A stretch of 64,000 nt of DNA from CAUZIZ01 sp965218775 (GTDB taxonomy: Bacteria; Acidobacteriota; UBA6911; RPQK01; JAJDTT01): contig CBDCLS010000003.1 of the NCBI GenBank assembly GCA_965218775.1, forward strand, positions 62,001-126,000. The letters are read 5' to 3'. Made by a program: the position numbers and the translations under genes. Below, piece after piece: positions 8,696 through 17,702 of the stretch (positions are counted from its first letter, which is position 1; each line of letters begins with the position of its first letter). The notes below the pieces were generated by a model, which saw only the letters and a program-made list of their open reading frames with translations, did no database searches and was not told where the DNA came from.

Positions 8696-11110
8696 CTAGA
8701 CCTCTGCAAAAGCAGCTCGGTGGACATCCTCGTAGCGGGTAGCAAAGTGAACTTCCAAACCCTGCTTCAAATAGTCCGGGAGTTCCTCGAAGCCCTTCCG
8801 GTTTCCTTCGGGAAAAATCAGACTGGTACATCCGATACGGCGTGCCGCAATGACCTTCTCCTTGACTCCCCCAATAGGCAGGACCCTTCCCGTCAGGGTA
8901 AGTTCGCCGGTCATCGCCATTCCTTTCCTGACCGGCTTTCCTGTGATCATCGAGATCAGCGCCGTCGCCATCGTAACCCCGGCCGAAGGCCCATCTTTAG
9001 GGGTTGCTCCAGCAGGCACATGGAGATGCACGAAGTGTTCGTCGAAAAAATCGGGCCTGGCGCCATAGTTCTCGAGCTGAGCCATGACGTAAGAATAGGC
9101 GATCTCTGCACTCTCCACCATCACATCGCCCAACTGTCCGGTCTGCTTGAAGCCTTTCCTTTTGCTGGAGACGGCGGTGGATTCGATTTGCAGCGTTGCT
9201 CCTCCCAGACTCGTCCAGGCCAGCCCGGTGACGATTCCGGGGCGATTTTCGAAGATCTCGTCGCTGGTGTATACCGGTTTTCCCAAGTAGCCTTCGACAT
9301 CCACCTTGCCGATGATGACCCGCTCTTCGCCGTTTTTGGACAGTTTGAGAGCCAGCCGCCGTAGGATCTTCTTGATCGAGTTCTCAAGGCCCCGTACTCC
9401 CGCCTCCCGGGCGTAATCTTCAATGATCCGGACCAGTGCTGCCTTGCGGATCGTCAGCTGCTTCGTGTTCATGCCGTGGCTCTTGATCGACTTGGGGATC
9501 AGATAGCGGCGCGCAATTTCCAGTTTTTCTTCGAGAATGTAGCCGGAGAGGCGGATGACCTCCATTCGATCCAGAAGGGGGCTGGGAATGGTGTCCAGCT
9601 GATTGGCTGTGGTCACGAACAAAACATGGGAAAGATCGAAGGGCACATCCAGATAATGGTCCCGAAAACTCCCATTCTGCTCCGGGTCCAGGACCTCCAG
9701 TAGCGCTGAAGCGGGATCTCCCTGAAAGGACGCCCCGATCTTGTCGATCTCATCCAACATGATCACGGGGTTGGAGGTGCCGGCGGTCTTGATTGCCTGG
9801 ACGAACTTGCCCGGCAGAGCTCCGATGTAGGTACGCCGGTGTCCTTTGATCTCTGCCTCGTCTCGCATTCCTCCTAACGAGAAACGATAAAAATGACGTC
9901 CGATGGCGCGGGCAATACTCCTTCCCACCGACGTCTTACCTACACCGGGAGGACCCACCAGGCAGAGGATGGAACCCGACACATCACCCTTCAACCGACC
10001 CACCGCAATGAACTCCAGAATGCGTTCTTTCACATCCTTCAGCCCGTAGTGGTCGCGGTCCAATATCCGACGTGCCCGGTCCAGATCGAATGAATCCTGG
10101 CTGTACTTTCCCCAGGGCAGGATCGTGAGCCAATCCAGATAGTTCCGGGTAACGGTGTACTCCGGGGAGCTGGGATCCAGAAGCTGCAGCTTTTCCAGCT
10201 CTTCACTGATCGTGTCCTCGGCCTCTTTGTTGGGCTTGAGTCCCCGTAGCCGACGACTGAACTTTTCGATCTCGGTTTCCTTCCCCTCCTTTTCCAGGCC
10301 TAGCTCCTTCTTGATGGATTTGAGCTGCTCCTTCAGGAAGAACTCCCGCTGCTGGCCAGTGATGCGCTCTTCGATCCGCCTGGTAATTTTGTTCTGCAGT
10401 TTGGAGAGCTCGACCTCTTTCTTGAGCAGAACCAGAACCCGATCGATTCTGCGCCGCACATCGAAAGTCTCGAGAATCCGCTGTAGCTCCTCCCCCTCAG
10501 CCGTCGTTAAATTCGCGGCGAAGTCGGCCAGCCTCCCCGGGTCATCCAGCGTAGATCGGCTCAGAAAAAGCCGAATCGCTTCAGACTGGAGAGGATTCAG
10601 CTTCATGAGATCCTTGAGGGTGGAGATAATCGCCATCGAATAGGCTTTGAGCTCGGGATTCACGGAGAGCTCGGTGGCCTCGTGGTATTCCACCTGAGCT
10701 AATAGCCCCTCTGGAGTAACGCTGACTTCGCGGATTCGGAACCGTTCCACACAGTTGACCAGAATCTGGACGACATCTTCGTCGCCCGGAATTGCCTTGA
10801 CGATCTTGGCAGCAACTCCTACCCGGTAGAGGTTCTCAGGTGTGTCCTCACCCTCGAGATCGCGGACCAGGACCAGGCCCAGGGCGTTCGCCGGAGAATC
10901 CAGCGCCTGCTGCACCGCAGCCAACTGAGGTCCGCCCACCAACATGGGCACTGGAATACCCGGGAAGAAGGGACGAGGGCGTAGCGCCAGAATCGGAAGA
11001 TCGGGGGGAAGAACCTCGGAGACCAGAACCAGACCCGAACGTTCCTCGGCGCTGACCGCTTCAGTTATGTCGTCTTGCGTCTCATCAATCTCGTACCTTT
11101 GATCGGACAT
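8696..11110 (-). CDS. lon: ATP-dependent protease Lon
   Basis: 804 residues from the ATG at 11110, selected for the GGAG eight nt upstream; the longer frame upstream has no family sequence. Cytoplasmic hexameric AAA+ serine protease degrading misfolded and regulatory proteins. Order: N-terminal substrate domain starting PILALRPRPFFPGIPVPM; coiled region with ITRRIEERITGQQREFFLKEQ; Walker A GPPGVGKTS; Walker B IMLDEIDKIG; sensor FVTTANQLD; then the protease domain with the Ser in KDGPSAGVT and the Lys in GGVKEKVIAA. Length is normal. It diverges from the membrane protease gene at 11370, so two proteolysis genes share a roughly 260-nt intergenic region. Confidence 0.97.
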   Translation of the reverse strand: MSDQRYEIDETQDDITEAVSAEERSGLVLVSEVLPPDLPILALRPRPFFPGIPVPMLVGGPQLAAVQQALDSPANALGLVLVRDLEGEDTPENLYRVGVAAKIVKAIPGDEDVVQILVNCVERFRIREVSVTPEGLLAQVEYHEATELSVNPELKAYSMAIISTLKDLMKLNPLQSEAIRLFLSRSTLDDPGRLADFAANLTTAEGEELQRILETFDVRRRIDRVLVLLKKEVELSKLQNKITRRIEERITGQQREFFLKEQLKSIKKELGLEKEGKETEIEKFSRRLRGLKPNKEAEDTISEELEKLQLLDPSSPEYTVTRNYLDWLTILPWGKYSQDSFDLDRARRILDRDHYGLKDVKERILEFIAVGRLKGDVSGSILCLVGPPGVGKTSVGRSIARAIGRHFYRFSLGGMRDEAEIKGHRRTYIGALPGKFVQAIKTAGTSNPVIMLDEIDKIGASFQGDPASALLEVLDPEQNGSFRDHYLDVPFDLSHVLFVTTANQLDTIPSPLLDRMEVIRLSGYILEEKLEIARRYLIPKSIKSHGMNTKQLTIRKAALVRIIEDYAREAGVRGLENSIKKILRRLALKLSKNGEERVIIGKVDVEGYLGKPVYTSDEIFENRPGIVTGLAWTSLGGATLQIESTAVSSKRKGFKQTGQLGDVMVESAEIAYSYVMAQLENYGARPDFFDEHFVHLHVPAGATPKDGPSAGVTMATALISMITGKPVRKGMAMTGELTLTGRVLPIGGVKEKVIAARRIGCTSLIFPEGNRKGFEELPDYLKQGLEVHFATRYEDVHRAAFAEV

Positions 11111-11369
11111 CAGTGATCTCCAAAAAAGAAGACCGCGGCCAGGGTCTATCGCTGGTTTCCCGGCTCCAAGACGGATTCGATATTCTATACTACCAACGCG
11201 CCCCAGAGTGGGAAAGACCAGACGCAATAAAGTACTCTTATACACACCCAGGTTGACGGCGTCTCCTACCTGCTCCGACAAAGCGGGAACCTGCAAGACG
11301 GTTCTGTCGTCTTGATAGAATAGGATTGCCACCCATCAAACGTGATGCAGTCCTTACAGAGGAGGCAAG

Positions 11370-12062
11370 ATGTTTTTCGATCCGCTCTATCTAATCCTCA
11401 TGGTACCGGGTTTGCTTCTGTCGCTGTGGGCCAGCTGGCGAACCAAATCCAGCTTCAAAAAGTACGCTCAGGTGCGCTCCGCACGGGGAATGACCGGTGC
11501 CCAGGCAGCTGATCGCCTACTGGAGGGCGCCGGAATCGGCGATGTTGAAATAGTTCCAACTTCGGGGTTTCTCTCCGACCATTACAATCCTGTTACCAAG
11601 AAGCTAGCACTCTCCGAAGGGGTCTTTCAATCCACTTCCGTCGCCGCCATCGGTATCGCTTGCCACGAGGCGGGTCACGCAATTCAACATGCCCACCACT
11701 ACGCTCCCCTGTGGGTGCGGTCGGCTCTGGTCCCCACCGCCAACATCGGGTCCAAGATCGGATACATCGGCATGTTCATAGGACTGCTGATGCAGTCCCA
11801 GGGAATGGTACTGGCGGGAGCCGTGCTGTTTTCCGCCGTGCTCCTGTTCCAGATCGTGACCCTGCCGGTGGAGTTTGACGCCTCGGCCCGCGCCAAGCAC
11901 CTGGTCCTGGAGTACGGGATTATCAGCGGCAATGAACGCCAGGGCATGGATCGGGTGCTGAACGCTGCCGCGATGACCTACGTTGCCGCAGTAGTATCAA
12001 CTCTCATGACCCTGATCTACTTCCTTATCCGCTCAGGTTTTCTTGGTGGAGGGGACGACTGA
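11370..12062 (+). CDS. YugP-family membrane zinc metallopeptidase
   Basis: 230 residues, normal for YugP-type membrane peptidases. N-terminal hydrophobic helix (DPLYLILMVPGLLLSLWAS), the zinc motif CHEAGHAIQHA (HExxH) near residue 96, and three further hydrophobic segments (IGYIGMFIGLLM, VLAGAVLFSAVLLF, TYVAAVVSTLMTLIYFLI). After the zinc motif comes the family region PVEFDASARA with the likely third ligand Glu. GGAGG lies five nt before the ATG. Divergent from lon, suggesting membrane/protein quality control. Physiological substrates are not known for this family. Confidence 0.88.
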   Translation: MFFDPLYLILMVPGLLLSLWASWRTKSSFKKYAQVRSARGMTGAQAADRLLEGAGIGDVEIVPTSGFLSDHYNPVTKKLALSEGVFQSTSVAAIGIACHEAGHAIQHAHHYAPLWVRSALVPTANIGSKIGYIGMFIGLLMQSQGMVLAGAVLFSAVLLFQIVTLPVEFDASARAKHLVLEYGIISGNERQGMDRVLNAAAMTYVAAVVSTLMTLIYFLIRSGFLGGGDD

Positions 12063-12095
12063 CGGTGGCCTGCGTAGGACTGGGTTCTCGACCTC

Positions 12096-12143
12096 AAGCA
12101 CCAAGATACAAGATACAAACAAATCTCAAATTCCAAGCACCAA
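12096..12143 (+). repeat. dispersed repeat, family B (copy 1)
   Basis: CACCAAGATACAAGATACAAACAAATCTCAAATTCCAAGCACC-type AT-rich repeat. Other copies: 31668-31782 (with its own inverted arm), 37011-37070, 38360-38420 and, inverted, 45211-45280. Always intergenic here. Confidence 0.8.
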
Positions 12144-12207
12144 AGCATTGGACCTTTTGTATGCGGCGCTGACAGGCCGACGTCGCCACGCATCGGTGGG
12201 AGAATAG

Positions 12208-12762
12208 GTGAGACGACACCCCCAGATCCTGAACCGAGAGCACACGGCGCTGCTGGTCGTGGACGCCCAGACCAAGCTCAATGCGGTGGTCCGGAATGGG
12301 AGGCAAGTGGTGGAAGGGATCGTCAGGCTGGTGAAGGGCTTTCGAGTTCTAAACCTGCCGGTCTTCTCTACCGAGCAGTATCCCCAGGGTCTGGGGGCCA
12401 CCGATCCCAGCATCACACAGGTTCTTGACTCAGCTCCCTTTCAGAAGATGAGTTTCAGCTGCAGCACTTTAGAGGAGCTCACATCACAGCTCCAACAGCG
12501 AAAGGTTCAGCAGGTCCTGATAGCGGGGACAGAAGCCCATGTCTGCGTCCAGCAAACGGCCCTGGACCTATTGGCCGAGGATTTCCAGGTGCAGGTTGGC
12601 GTTGACGTCGTGTCCTCCAGGAAGGAGCTGGACTACCGAACTGCACTGGAGCGCATGTCCAAGGCCGGAGTAATCTTGACCACCGTGGAGGCGGCTCTAT
12701 TCGAGCTCCTGGAGGTATCGGGCACGAGCGAGTTCAAGGAGATCGCCAAACTGATCAAGTAG
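12208..12762 (+). CDS. isochorismatase-family cysteine hydrolase
   Basis: 184 residues from a GTG with GGGAG upstream. Fold markers: ALLVVDAQTKLN near residue 14 (catalytic Asp), FSTEQYPQGLG near 60 (the family Lys is not evident), and VLIAGTEAHVCVQQTALDLL near 110 carrying the nucleophilic Cys after a cis-peptide-type turn. The group most like this (YcaC/nicotinamidase-like hydrolases) cleaves amides or vinyl ethers in the cytoplasm; substrate cannot be inferred. It stands alone after a repeat-containing spacer. Confidence 0.85.
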   Translation: MRRHPQILNREHTALLVVDAQTKLNAVVRNGRQVVEGIVRLVKGFRVLNLPVFSTEQYPQGLGATDPSITQVLDSAPFQKMSFSCSTLEELTSQLQQRKVQQVLIAGTEAHVCVQQTALDLLAEDFQVQVGVDVVSSRKELDYRTALERMSKAGVILTTVEAALFELLEVSGTSEFKEIAKLIK

Positions 12763-12766
12763 ACTC

Positions 12767-13987
12767 TCAGGATCCAGGTCCGGGTGCGTAGTAGGACTGA
12801 GCCGGAGCTTGGTAGACAATGTCGAGATCAGGCGTCTCGATCCTTCGATGGCCCTTATGCCGGGACTCCATAAGGAAGGAGACGGCACCCGTCGTCAACA
12901 GCGTACGCTCCACTGGATAATCCCGCTGGCCGGTCATGAACATCCGCGCGATTGAATCGACGAGGGGACTGAAGTTGTTCGAGTTCTCGATCGGGATATA
13001 GCACAGAGTCGATTCGATTTCAGACTTGCCCCTCACACGGAATGCCGCGAGGTACTCGTCGACCATCCCTCCTAACATCAGACAAGTAGCCTTGAAGCCA
13101 TCGTTGTACTCCAGGAAACAGGCGACCGGATTCTCTACCAATTCCCGGGGGTGGCCTGCCACCACCTTTTGTCCCCGTGCGAGCGCTGCCTGCATCAACT
13201 CTTCCGACCACCGACCTTGTTCGCCAGCCTCCCAGACGGCGTCCCCCTCGAGATGCTGTACCGAGCGGATTCCGGTTTCGCCTCCCCGCCGCCTCTCCAG
13301 AAAACACTGCAGTGTCTCCAGGTTGTGGAAGATCCCGCCATCTTCTACCCAGCCCGGACCGATCTGGAGCGCTTCCTCGAATTGGGTCCCGAGAGGAAAG
13401 TCCAGTTCGGGACGACGAAAAGTCACGGGAAGTGAGGAGCCCGCCATCAGAGGAAACTTCAGCTCTCGAGACTGGCGGTAAATCCAGCGCGTCTTGGTCC
13501 AGTCGTAGGAGAACTGCTTGTCGTTAAAAACAGGGACTGTACGTCCGGAGTTCTTGAAGACATCTACCACCTGCTGCATGAACTCGTATCTCGGGTACAG
13601 CTTCTGCAGCTTCTCATTGACCGGATAGTCCCCATGCTCCGCGATCAAGAGAATCCCATCCACGGCAAGTTGCCCCGTCCCCAGCGTGAGCGCCTCCGCA
13701 ATAGAAGAATAGATTTTGAAACCGTGGGTCCTAGAGAGTCGCTGGCTCACATCCTGCGGATGCTCCTGCTCCACATAGAGCGAGACAACGTCGCAAGGGG
13801 GGGGAAAGTAGTCGTGATTGATCCAGTATCCTTCCAAGAACCGGGTGACGAAGTTATCGCTGTGGGAACGGACGTGATAAGCAGTCGAAAGGGCCGCTAT
13901 TCTTTTTCTCGAGGAGGGTCGGGAACGCGCGACGCCAGTGCCTAGAAGAGAAGCCGCAGCCGCCTGCACAAAGGTCCTTCGTTCCAT
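12767..13987 (-). CDS. uncharacterised Tat-exported protein
   Basis: 406 residues with a twin-arginine-like leader (ERRTFVQAAAASLLGTG). The body starts RIAALSTAYHVRSHSDNFVTRF and contains PPCDVVSLYVEQ, VDGILLIAEHGDYP near residue 115, YEFMQQVVDVFKNSGRTVPVFNDKQFSY near 135, and VVAGHPRELVENPVACFLEYNDG near 285. I do not recognise a named family. The alternation of alpha and beta elements, with AEHGDY and NDKQFSY, suggests an enzyme-like alpha/beta protein; similar Tat-exported proteins tend to accompany Gfo/Idh oxidoreductases, which also occur nearby. No function assigned. Confidence 0.7.
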   Translation of the reverse strand: MERRTFVQAAAASLLGTGVARSRPSSRKRIAALSTAYHVRSHSDNFVTRFLEGYWINHDYFPPPCDVVSLYVEQEHPQDVSQRLSRTHGFKIYSSIAEALTLGTGQLAVDGILLIAEHGDYPVNEKLQKLYPRYEFMQQVVDVFKNSGRTVPVFNDKQFSYDWTKTRWIYRQSRELKFPLMAGSSLPVTFRRPELDFPLGTQFEEALQIGPGWVEDGGIFHNLETLQCFLERRRGGETGIRSVQHLEGDAVWEAGEQGRWSEELMQAALARGQKVVAGHPRELVENPVACFLEYNDGFKATCLMLGGMVDEYLAAFRVRGKSEIESTLCYIPIENSNNFSPLVDSIARMFMTGQRDYPVERTLLTTGAVSFLMESRHKGHRRIETPDLDIVYQAPAQSYYAPGPGS

Positions 13988-14314
13988 ACTCTTTTCAACC
14001 GGCAGTGAGAGTCTAATGAAGATAACTCAGAATCACCGTCTCTGCCCACCCTCGATCAGAAGGGGGAGGAAAAATGGGGGGATCACTTGTCCGACCCGGG
14101 CCTCCCGCCCCCAGCTGGCTCTGGATCATTCAGAAAGAGACCTTGGTCGACCCCCTGCTTCCCATCTACGCCTTCGGTGTAGGGACTCCAGGCCGAAGAG
14201 TGCTCTTGTGCCGAGCCTTTGGCTCGACCCACGGCGGCCTGGAGACCGCCGCCACGCGCAACCTGAAACCCAGGATGCACAGGTCTTCGCCGATACTATA
14301 GAATCTATTGCCTC
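13988..14314. other. 327-nt divergent intergenic region with a family A repeat
   Basis: No convincing gene. Holds a family A palindrome (next entry) and a TATAGAAT hexamer-like box about 15 nt upstream of the ATG at 14315. If this is a -10 element, the UxaA mRNA would have a very short or no leader, consistent with the lack of a ribosome site there. Confidence 0.4.
14211..14254 (-). repeat. dispersed palindromic repeat, family A (copy 2)
   Basis: Plus strand reads CCGAGCCTTTGGCTCGACCC and then ACGGCGGCCTGGAGACCGCC, the reverse complement of the arrangement at 1421-1466. The GAGCCTTTGGCTC hairpin and the GGCGGTCTCCAGGCCGCC core are both kept. Confidence 0.7.
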
Positions 14315-17011
14315 ATGCCGCACACTTGGACCTTCGATTCGGTAGCTAGGCTCCCAGCCCCGGGAGATAACGTGGCTATTGCCTCCCAAACACTCTCGGC
14401 AGGGAGCCGTATTGGATGGGCTGACCGGCAGCTGACAATCAACTACACGGTGCTGGAAGGACATCGCTTCGCCATCGAAGCCATTCCCCAGGGGGAACCC
14501 CTTCTATCCTGGGGACTACCCTTTGGCTTCGCTACCCGTGATATTGAGCCTGGCAACTACGTCTGCAACGAGCGGGTCCTTTGGGCTCTGGGGAGCCGAA
14601 ACGTCGACTTTGAACGTCCCTCTGAAGCCAATTTCCAGGACAAGATACAAGCCTACGCCTTGGACGAGGGACGTTGTCACCCTGCAGAACAGGTTCCTCT
14701 GAAGGCTGAGTCGCGCAGCTTTTTGGGTTACCAGAGGCCCGGGAATCGTGGCGTTGGCACCAGGAACTATATTGTAGTCCTGGGTACTTCGTCTCGCGCC
14801 GCCAGCTACGCTAGAGTCCTGGCAGATCGGTTTCCGGATGCGGCCTCAAACCAGGATCAGTTCGACGGCGTGGTCGCGGTGTCGCACACTGAAGGGGGTG
14901 GCAGCAAAACACCCAACAACCGGGAGCTGCTACTAAGGACCCTGGCCGGTTTCGTGGTCCATCCCAACGTGGGTGCGGTGCTTGCCGTGGATTGGGGCAG
15001 CGAGGCTGTCACCAACCTGCTTCTTCGCCGATACATGGAAGCCAATGGCTACGCCCTTCCGGACGTTCTCCACGACTTTCTGACGCTAGGCAGCGACTTT
15101 CAGACCGACCTCGAGCGCGGAGGCCGGATCGTCCACGACTGGCTCCCTTCGGTGAGCCAATTTGAGCGCCAGGAGCACTCACTGGCCCATCTGAAACTCG
15201 CACTTCAATGTGGGGGTTCCGATGCCTTTTCGGGGATCTCGGGCAACCCGCTTGCCGCCTGGGTCGGGAAGGAGATCATCCAGTTCGGCGGCTGCGCAAA
15301 CCTGGCCGAGACTGACGAGCTTGTAGGCGCCGAAGACTACGTCCTACAGAAGGTCAGAAATGTCGAGATCGCGCATCAGTTTCTGGCCTGCGTCGAACGC
15401 TTCAAGGAACGGGCAGCCTGGCATGGCGAGACGGCTGAAGGAAACCCCTCTGGCGGAAACATCTATCGTGGACTCTACAACATCGTCCTGAAGTCTCTGG
15501 GCGCGGCGTCCAAGCGTCATCCTGATGTCCGGCTCGACTACGTGATCGATTACGGTGAACCGATGCGCCAGGCAGGTTTCTATTTCATGGACAGTCCTGG
15601 TAACGACCTGGAGAGCATCGCGGGACAGGTGGCCTCCGGCGCCAACATGATCTTCTTCACCACAGGAAATGGATCGATCACCAATTTCCCCTTCGTACCC
15701 ACGATCAAGATCGTCACCACCAGCGGACGCTACGATCTTCTCTCCAACGATATGGACGTCAACGCAGGCCGCTACCTGGACGGCGCTCCGCTCCCGGAAG
15801 TAGGACAGGATCTTCTGGACTTGGCCACGTCAGTAGCATCGGGAGCCCGCAGCGTGGGAGAGGAAGCGGGCCATTCTCAGGTATCCATCTGGCGCAACTG
15901 GCCCCAGAGCGACGCCAGCGCTCTGGCAGTTCTGAGCAGTGCACCGGAGCCTGAAGGGACGCCTCTCCTGGTCAAAACTGGGGCCTCGACCCTGGAAGAC
16001 GGCTTCGAGGGCATACCGGTTGAGGGCAGCCATACTACCGATCAGATCGCTCTCATCCTCCCGACCAGTCTCTGCTCCAGCCAGATCGCCCGTCTCATCA
16101 CCCAGGAAATGAACGCCCGTCGAGATCCATCGAGGCCATCGATTTCCCGATTCGAGTCGCTACCTCACACCGAGGGCTGTGGGGTTTCCGGAGGACCAAC
16201 CCGGGAGCTCTACATCCGCACCATGTTGGGACATCTGGCTCATCCGATGGTCCGCTTCGGATTACTGCTGGAGCACGGTTGTGAGATCACCCACAACGAC
16301 TACATGTCCCATGAACTGGAGCGCATGGGTTTGGATCCCACACGATTCGGCTGGGCAAGCGTCCAGATGGACGGTGGCATCGAGAAGGTCAAGAAGAAGG
16401 TCCAGACCTGGTTCGATTCGGCGCAAGCAGCCAATCTGACACCGGCCAGAGCACACGCAAGCCTGGAAGCCCTTCGCATTGGAATCCTTTCCACTGGATC
16501 TCTCTCGACAGCTGTCGCCGACAGTCTGATCCGCCTGACGCAGAGCCTGGTCGACACCGGTGCCACGGTCGTAATGCCGGAAAGCTCAGCGCTCTTGTCT
16601 TCTTCCGCCTACCTGACCCAGCTCCTGGGATCCGACCGGTTTCAGGCTTCTATCGCCTATGGACAAAAGCCGCAAACCCCAGGGCTGCACGTCATGGAAT
16701 GCCCCACCGATCATTGGGTGGAAACGCTGACCGGCCTGGGCGCAACCGGAATCGAAGTCATGCTGGCGCACGTCGCTGACCACCCTCAACAGACCCATCC
16801 CATGGTCCCGCTGCTGCAGGTAGGCGAGAGCGAAAGCAAGCGTTTTAGACGGGATCTCGACCTGGTCCTGGAAGGAGATTCCGGGCTCTGGATGAAGGAA
16901 CTGCTGCAGCTCGTTCTCCAAGTAGCTTCGGGTCGCTACGTGCCCACTCTCCATGCCCAAGGGAATGCCGACTTCCAGGTCACCCGAGGTCGGTTGGGCG
17001 TATCGATGTAG
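14315..17011 (+). CDS. tandem-duplicated UxaA/GarD-family dehydratase-like protein
   Basis: 898 residues; altronate/galactarate dehydratases are usually about 500. Residues 1-100 look like the SAF domain. Copy 1 starts at 140 (RPGNRGVGTRNYIVVLGTSSRAA), has HTEGGGS at 191 and HPNVGAVLAVDWGSE at 216, then the C-domain motifs LQCGGSDAFSGISGNPLAAW at 297 and FFTTGNGSITNFPFVPTIK at 447. Copy 2 starts at 577 (QIALILPTSLCSSQIARL), has HTEGCGVSGG at 618 and HPMVRFGLLLEHGCE at 643, then a short C-domain-like end from 720. The Cys of HxxGCG and of GCE are only in copy 2, whereas QCGGSD is only in copy 1. Family members dehydrate sugar acids using iron. Activity and substrate are unproven. Confidence 0.85.
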   Translation: MPHTWTFDSVARLPAPGDNVAIASQTLSAGSRIGWADRQLTINYTVLEGHRFAIEAIPQGEPLLSWGLPFGFATRDIEPGNYVCNERVLWALGSRNVDFERPSEANFQDKIQAYALDEGRCHPAEQVPLKAESRSFLGYQRPGNRGVGTRNYIVVLGTSSRAASYARVLADRFPDAASNQDQFDGVVAVSHTEGGGSKTPNNRELLLRTLAGFVVHPNVGAVLAVDWGSEAVTNLLLRRYMEANGYALPDVLHDFLTLGSDFQTDLERGGRIVHDWLPSVSQFERQEHSLAHLKLALQCGGSDAFSGISGNPLAAWVGKEIIQFGGCANLAETDELVGAEDYVLQKVRNVEIAHQFLACVERFKERAAWHGETAEGNPSGGNIYRGLYNIVLKSLGAASKRHPDVRLDYVIDYGEPMRQAGFYFMDSPGNDLESIAGQVASGANMIFFTTGNGSITNFPFVPTIKIVTTSGRYDLLSNDMDVNAGRYLDGAPLPEVGQDLLDLATSVASGARSVGEEAGHSQVSIWRNWPQSDASALAVLSSAPEPEGTPLLVKTGASTLEDGFEGIPVEGSHTTDQIALILPTSLCSSQIARLITQEMNARRDPSRPSISRFESLPHTEGCGVSGGPTRELYIRTMLGHLAHPMVRFGLLLEHGCEITHNDYMSHELERMGLDPTRFGWASVQMDGGIEKVKKKVQTWFDSAQAANLTPARAHASLEALRIGILSTGSLSTAVADSLIRLTQSLVDTGATVVMPESSALLSSSAYLTQLLGSDRFQASIAYGQKPQTPGLHVMECPTDHWVETLTGLGATGIEVMLAHVADHPQQTHPMVPLLQVGESESKRFRRDLDLVLEGDSGLWMKELLQLVLQVASGRYVPTLHAQGNADFQVTRGRLGVSM

Positions 17012-17041
17012 CTGAACCAAGCTTCGTAGGGGTGGCCTCCA

Positions 17042-17341
17042 GTGCACATCATTTCGTCCTTCAACAATCAGTGGTACCGCCTGGTGGGAAAACAAAGTAA
17101 CCGAGGCGGCATCGGGGCAAAGGTCCGGCTCCGCGCCGGGGGCGTCACTCAGTCCGGCTCGGTGAAGAGTGGATCCAGCTATTGCAGCCAGTCCCAGCTG
17201 GCTCTGACGTTCGGCCTGAAAGCCGCGACTCGAATCGATCGGCTCGAAGTCCTGTGGCCAAAGGGGAAGAAGCAGGTGCTGACTACGCCGCCGATCAACG
17301 CGGTCGTCACGATTCATGAAGAGCAAGGAGTGATTCGATAG
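17042..17341 (+). pseudogene. C-terminal ASPIC/UnbV domain remnant
   Basis: About 100 residues reading as the ASPIC/UnbV tail of CRTAC1-like FG-GAP repeat proteins: NQWYRLVGKQSNRGGIGAKVRLRAGG, SGSSYCSQSQLALTFGL, and ATRIDRLEVLWPKGKKQ. The propeller repeats and secretion signal that precede this domain in intact proteins are absent. A family A-like motif (GTAGGGGTGGCCTCCAG, 17026-17042) sits exactly at the truncation. The 3' end overlaps the convergent ATL gene by 28 nt. Probably a decayed gene. Confidence 0.7.
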
Positions 17342-17637
17342 CGGTAACGTTCCAGGTCCAGGGCTCCATCAGGTCCAAACTCGACCCCTTCCGCCTGCAG
17401 CAACGCTCGTTGAAGACCGGGCGGATGAGCTCCGGTCCCGTCGCTAGAGCACCGGCCCGCCGCATTGACGACTCGATGCCAGGGAAGGCCCGGAGGACAG
17501 GAGTGAAGGGCCCAACCCACAGCCCGTGCCGAGAGTGGCCGCGCGAGCAGTCCGGCGATCTGCCCATAGTTCATGACCTTACCCCTGGGGATACGCTTGA
17601 CGATCTCGTAGACCTGGTCCCAGGCACTTTCTCTCAT
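17314..17637 (-). CDS. alkyltransferase-like (ATL) DNA-binding protein
   Basis: 107 residues from the ATG at 17637; a TTG three codons upstream is possible. Sequence follows the DNA-binding domain of O6-methylguanine methyltransferase: WDQVYEIVKRIPRGKVMNYGQIA, then ARAVGWALHSCP, then PWHRVVNAAGR. The transferase Cys of PCHR is replaced by Trp (PWHR), the hallmark of ATL proteins, which flip out alkylated guanine and hand it to nucleotide excision repair. The gene overlaps the tail of the convergent ASPIC remnant. Confidence 0.93.
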   Translation of the reverse strand: MRESAWDQVYEIVKRIPRGKVMNYGQIAGLLARPLSARAVGWALHSCPPGLPWHRVVNAAGRCSSDGTGAHPPGLQRALLQAEGVEFGPDGALDLERYRYRITPCSS

Positions 17638-17702
17638 GACTGGCAAGTGGGTTCTTAGTACTTGATCAGCTTTAGCGTCTTTTGAATACTCTTAATCGAG
17701 GT

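Noticed and set aside
16586..17326. Minus-strand open frame of 246 codons
   Set aside because: Antisense to the end of the double UxaA gene; no family pattern.
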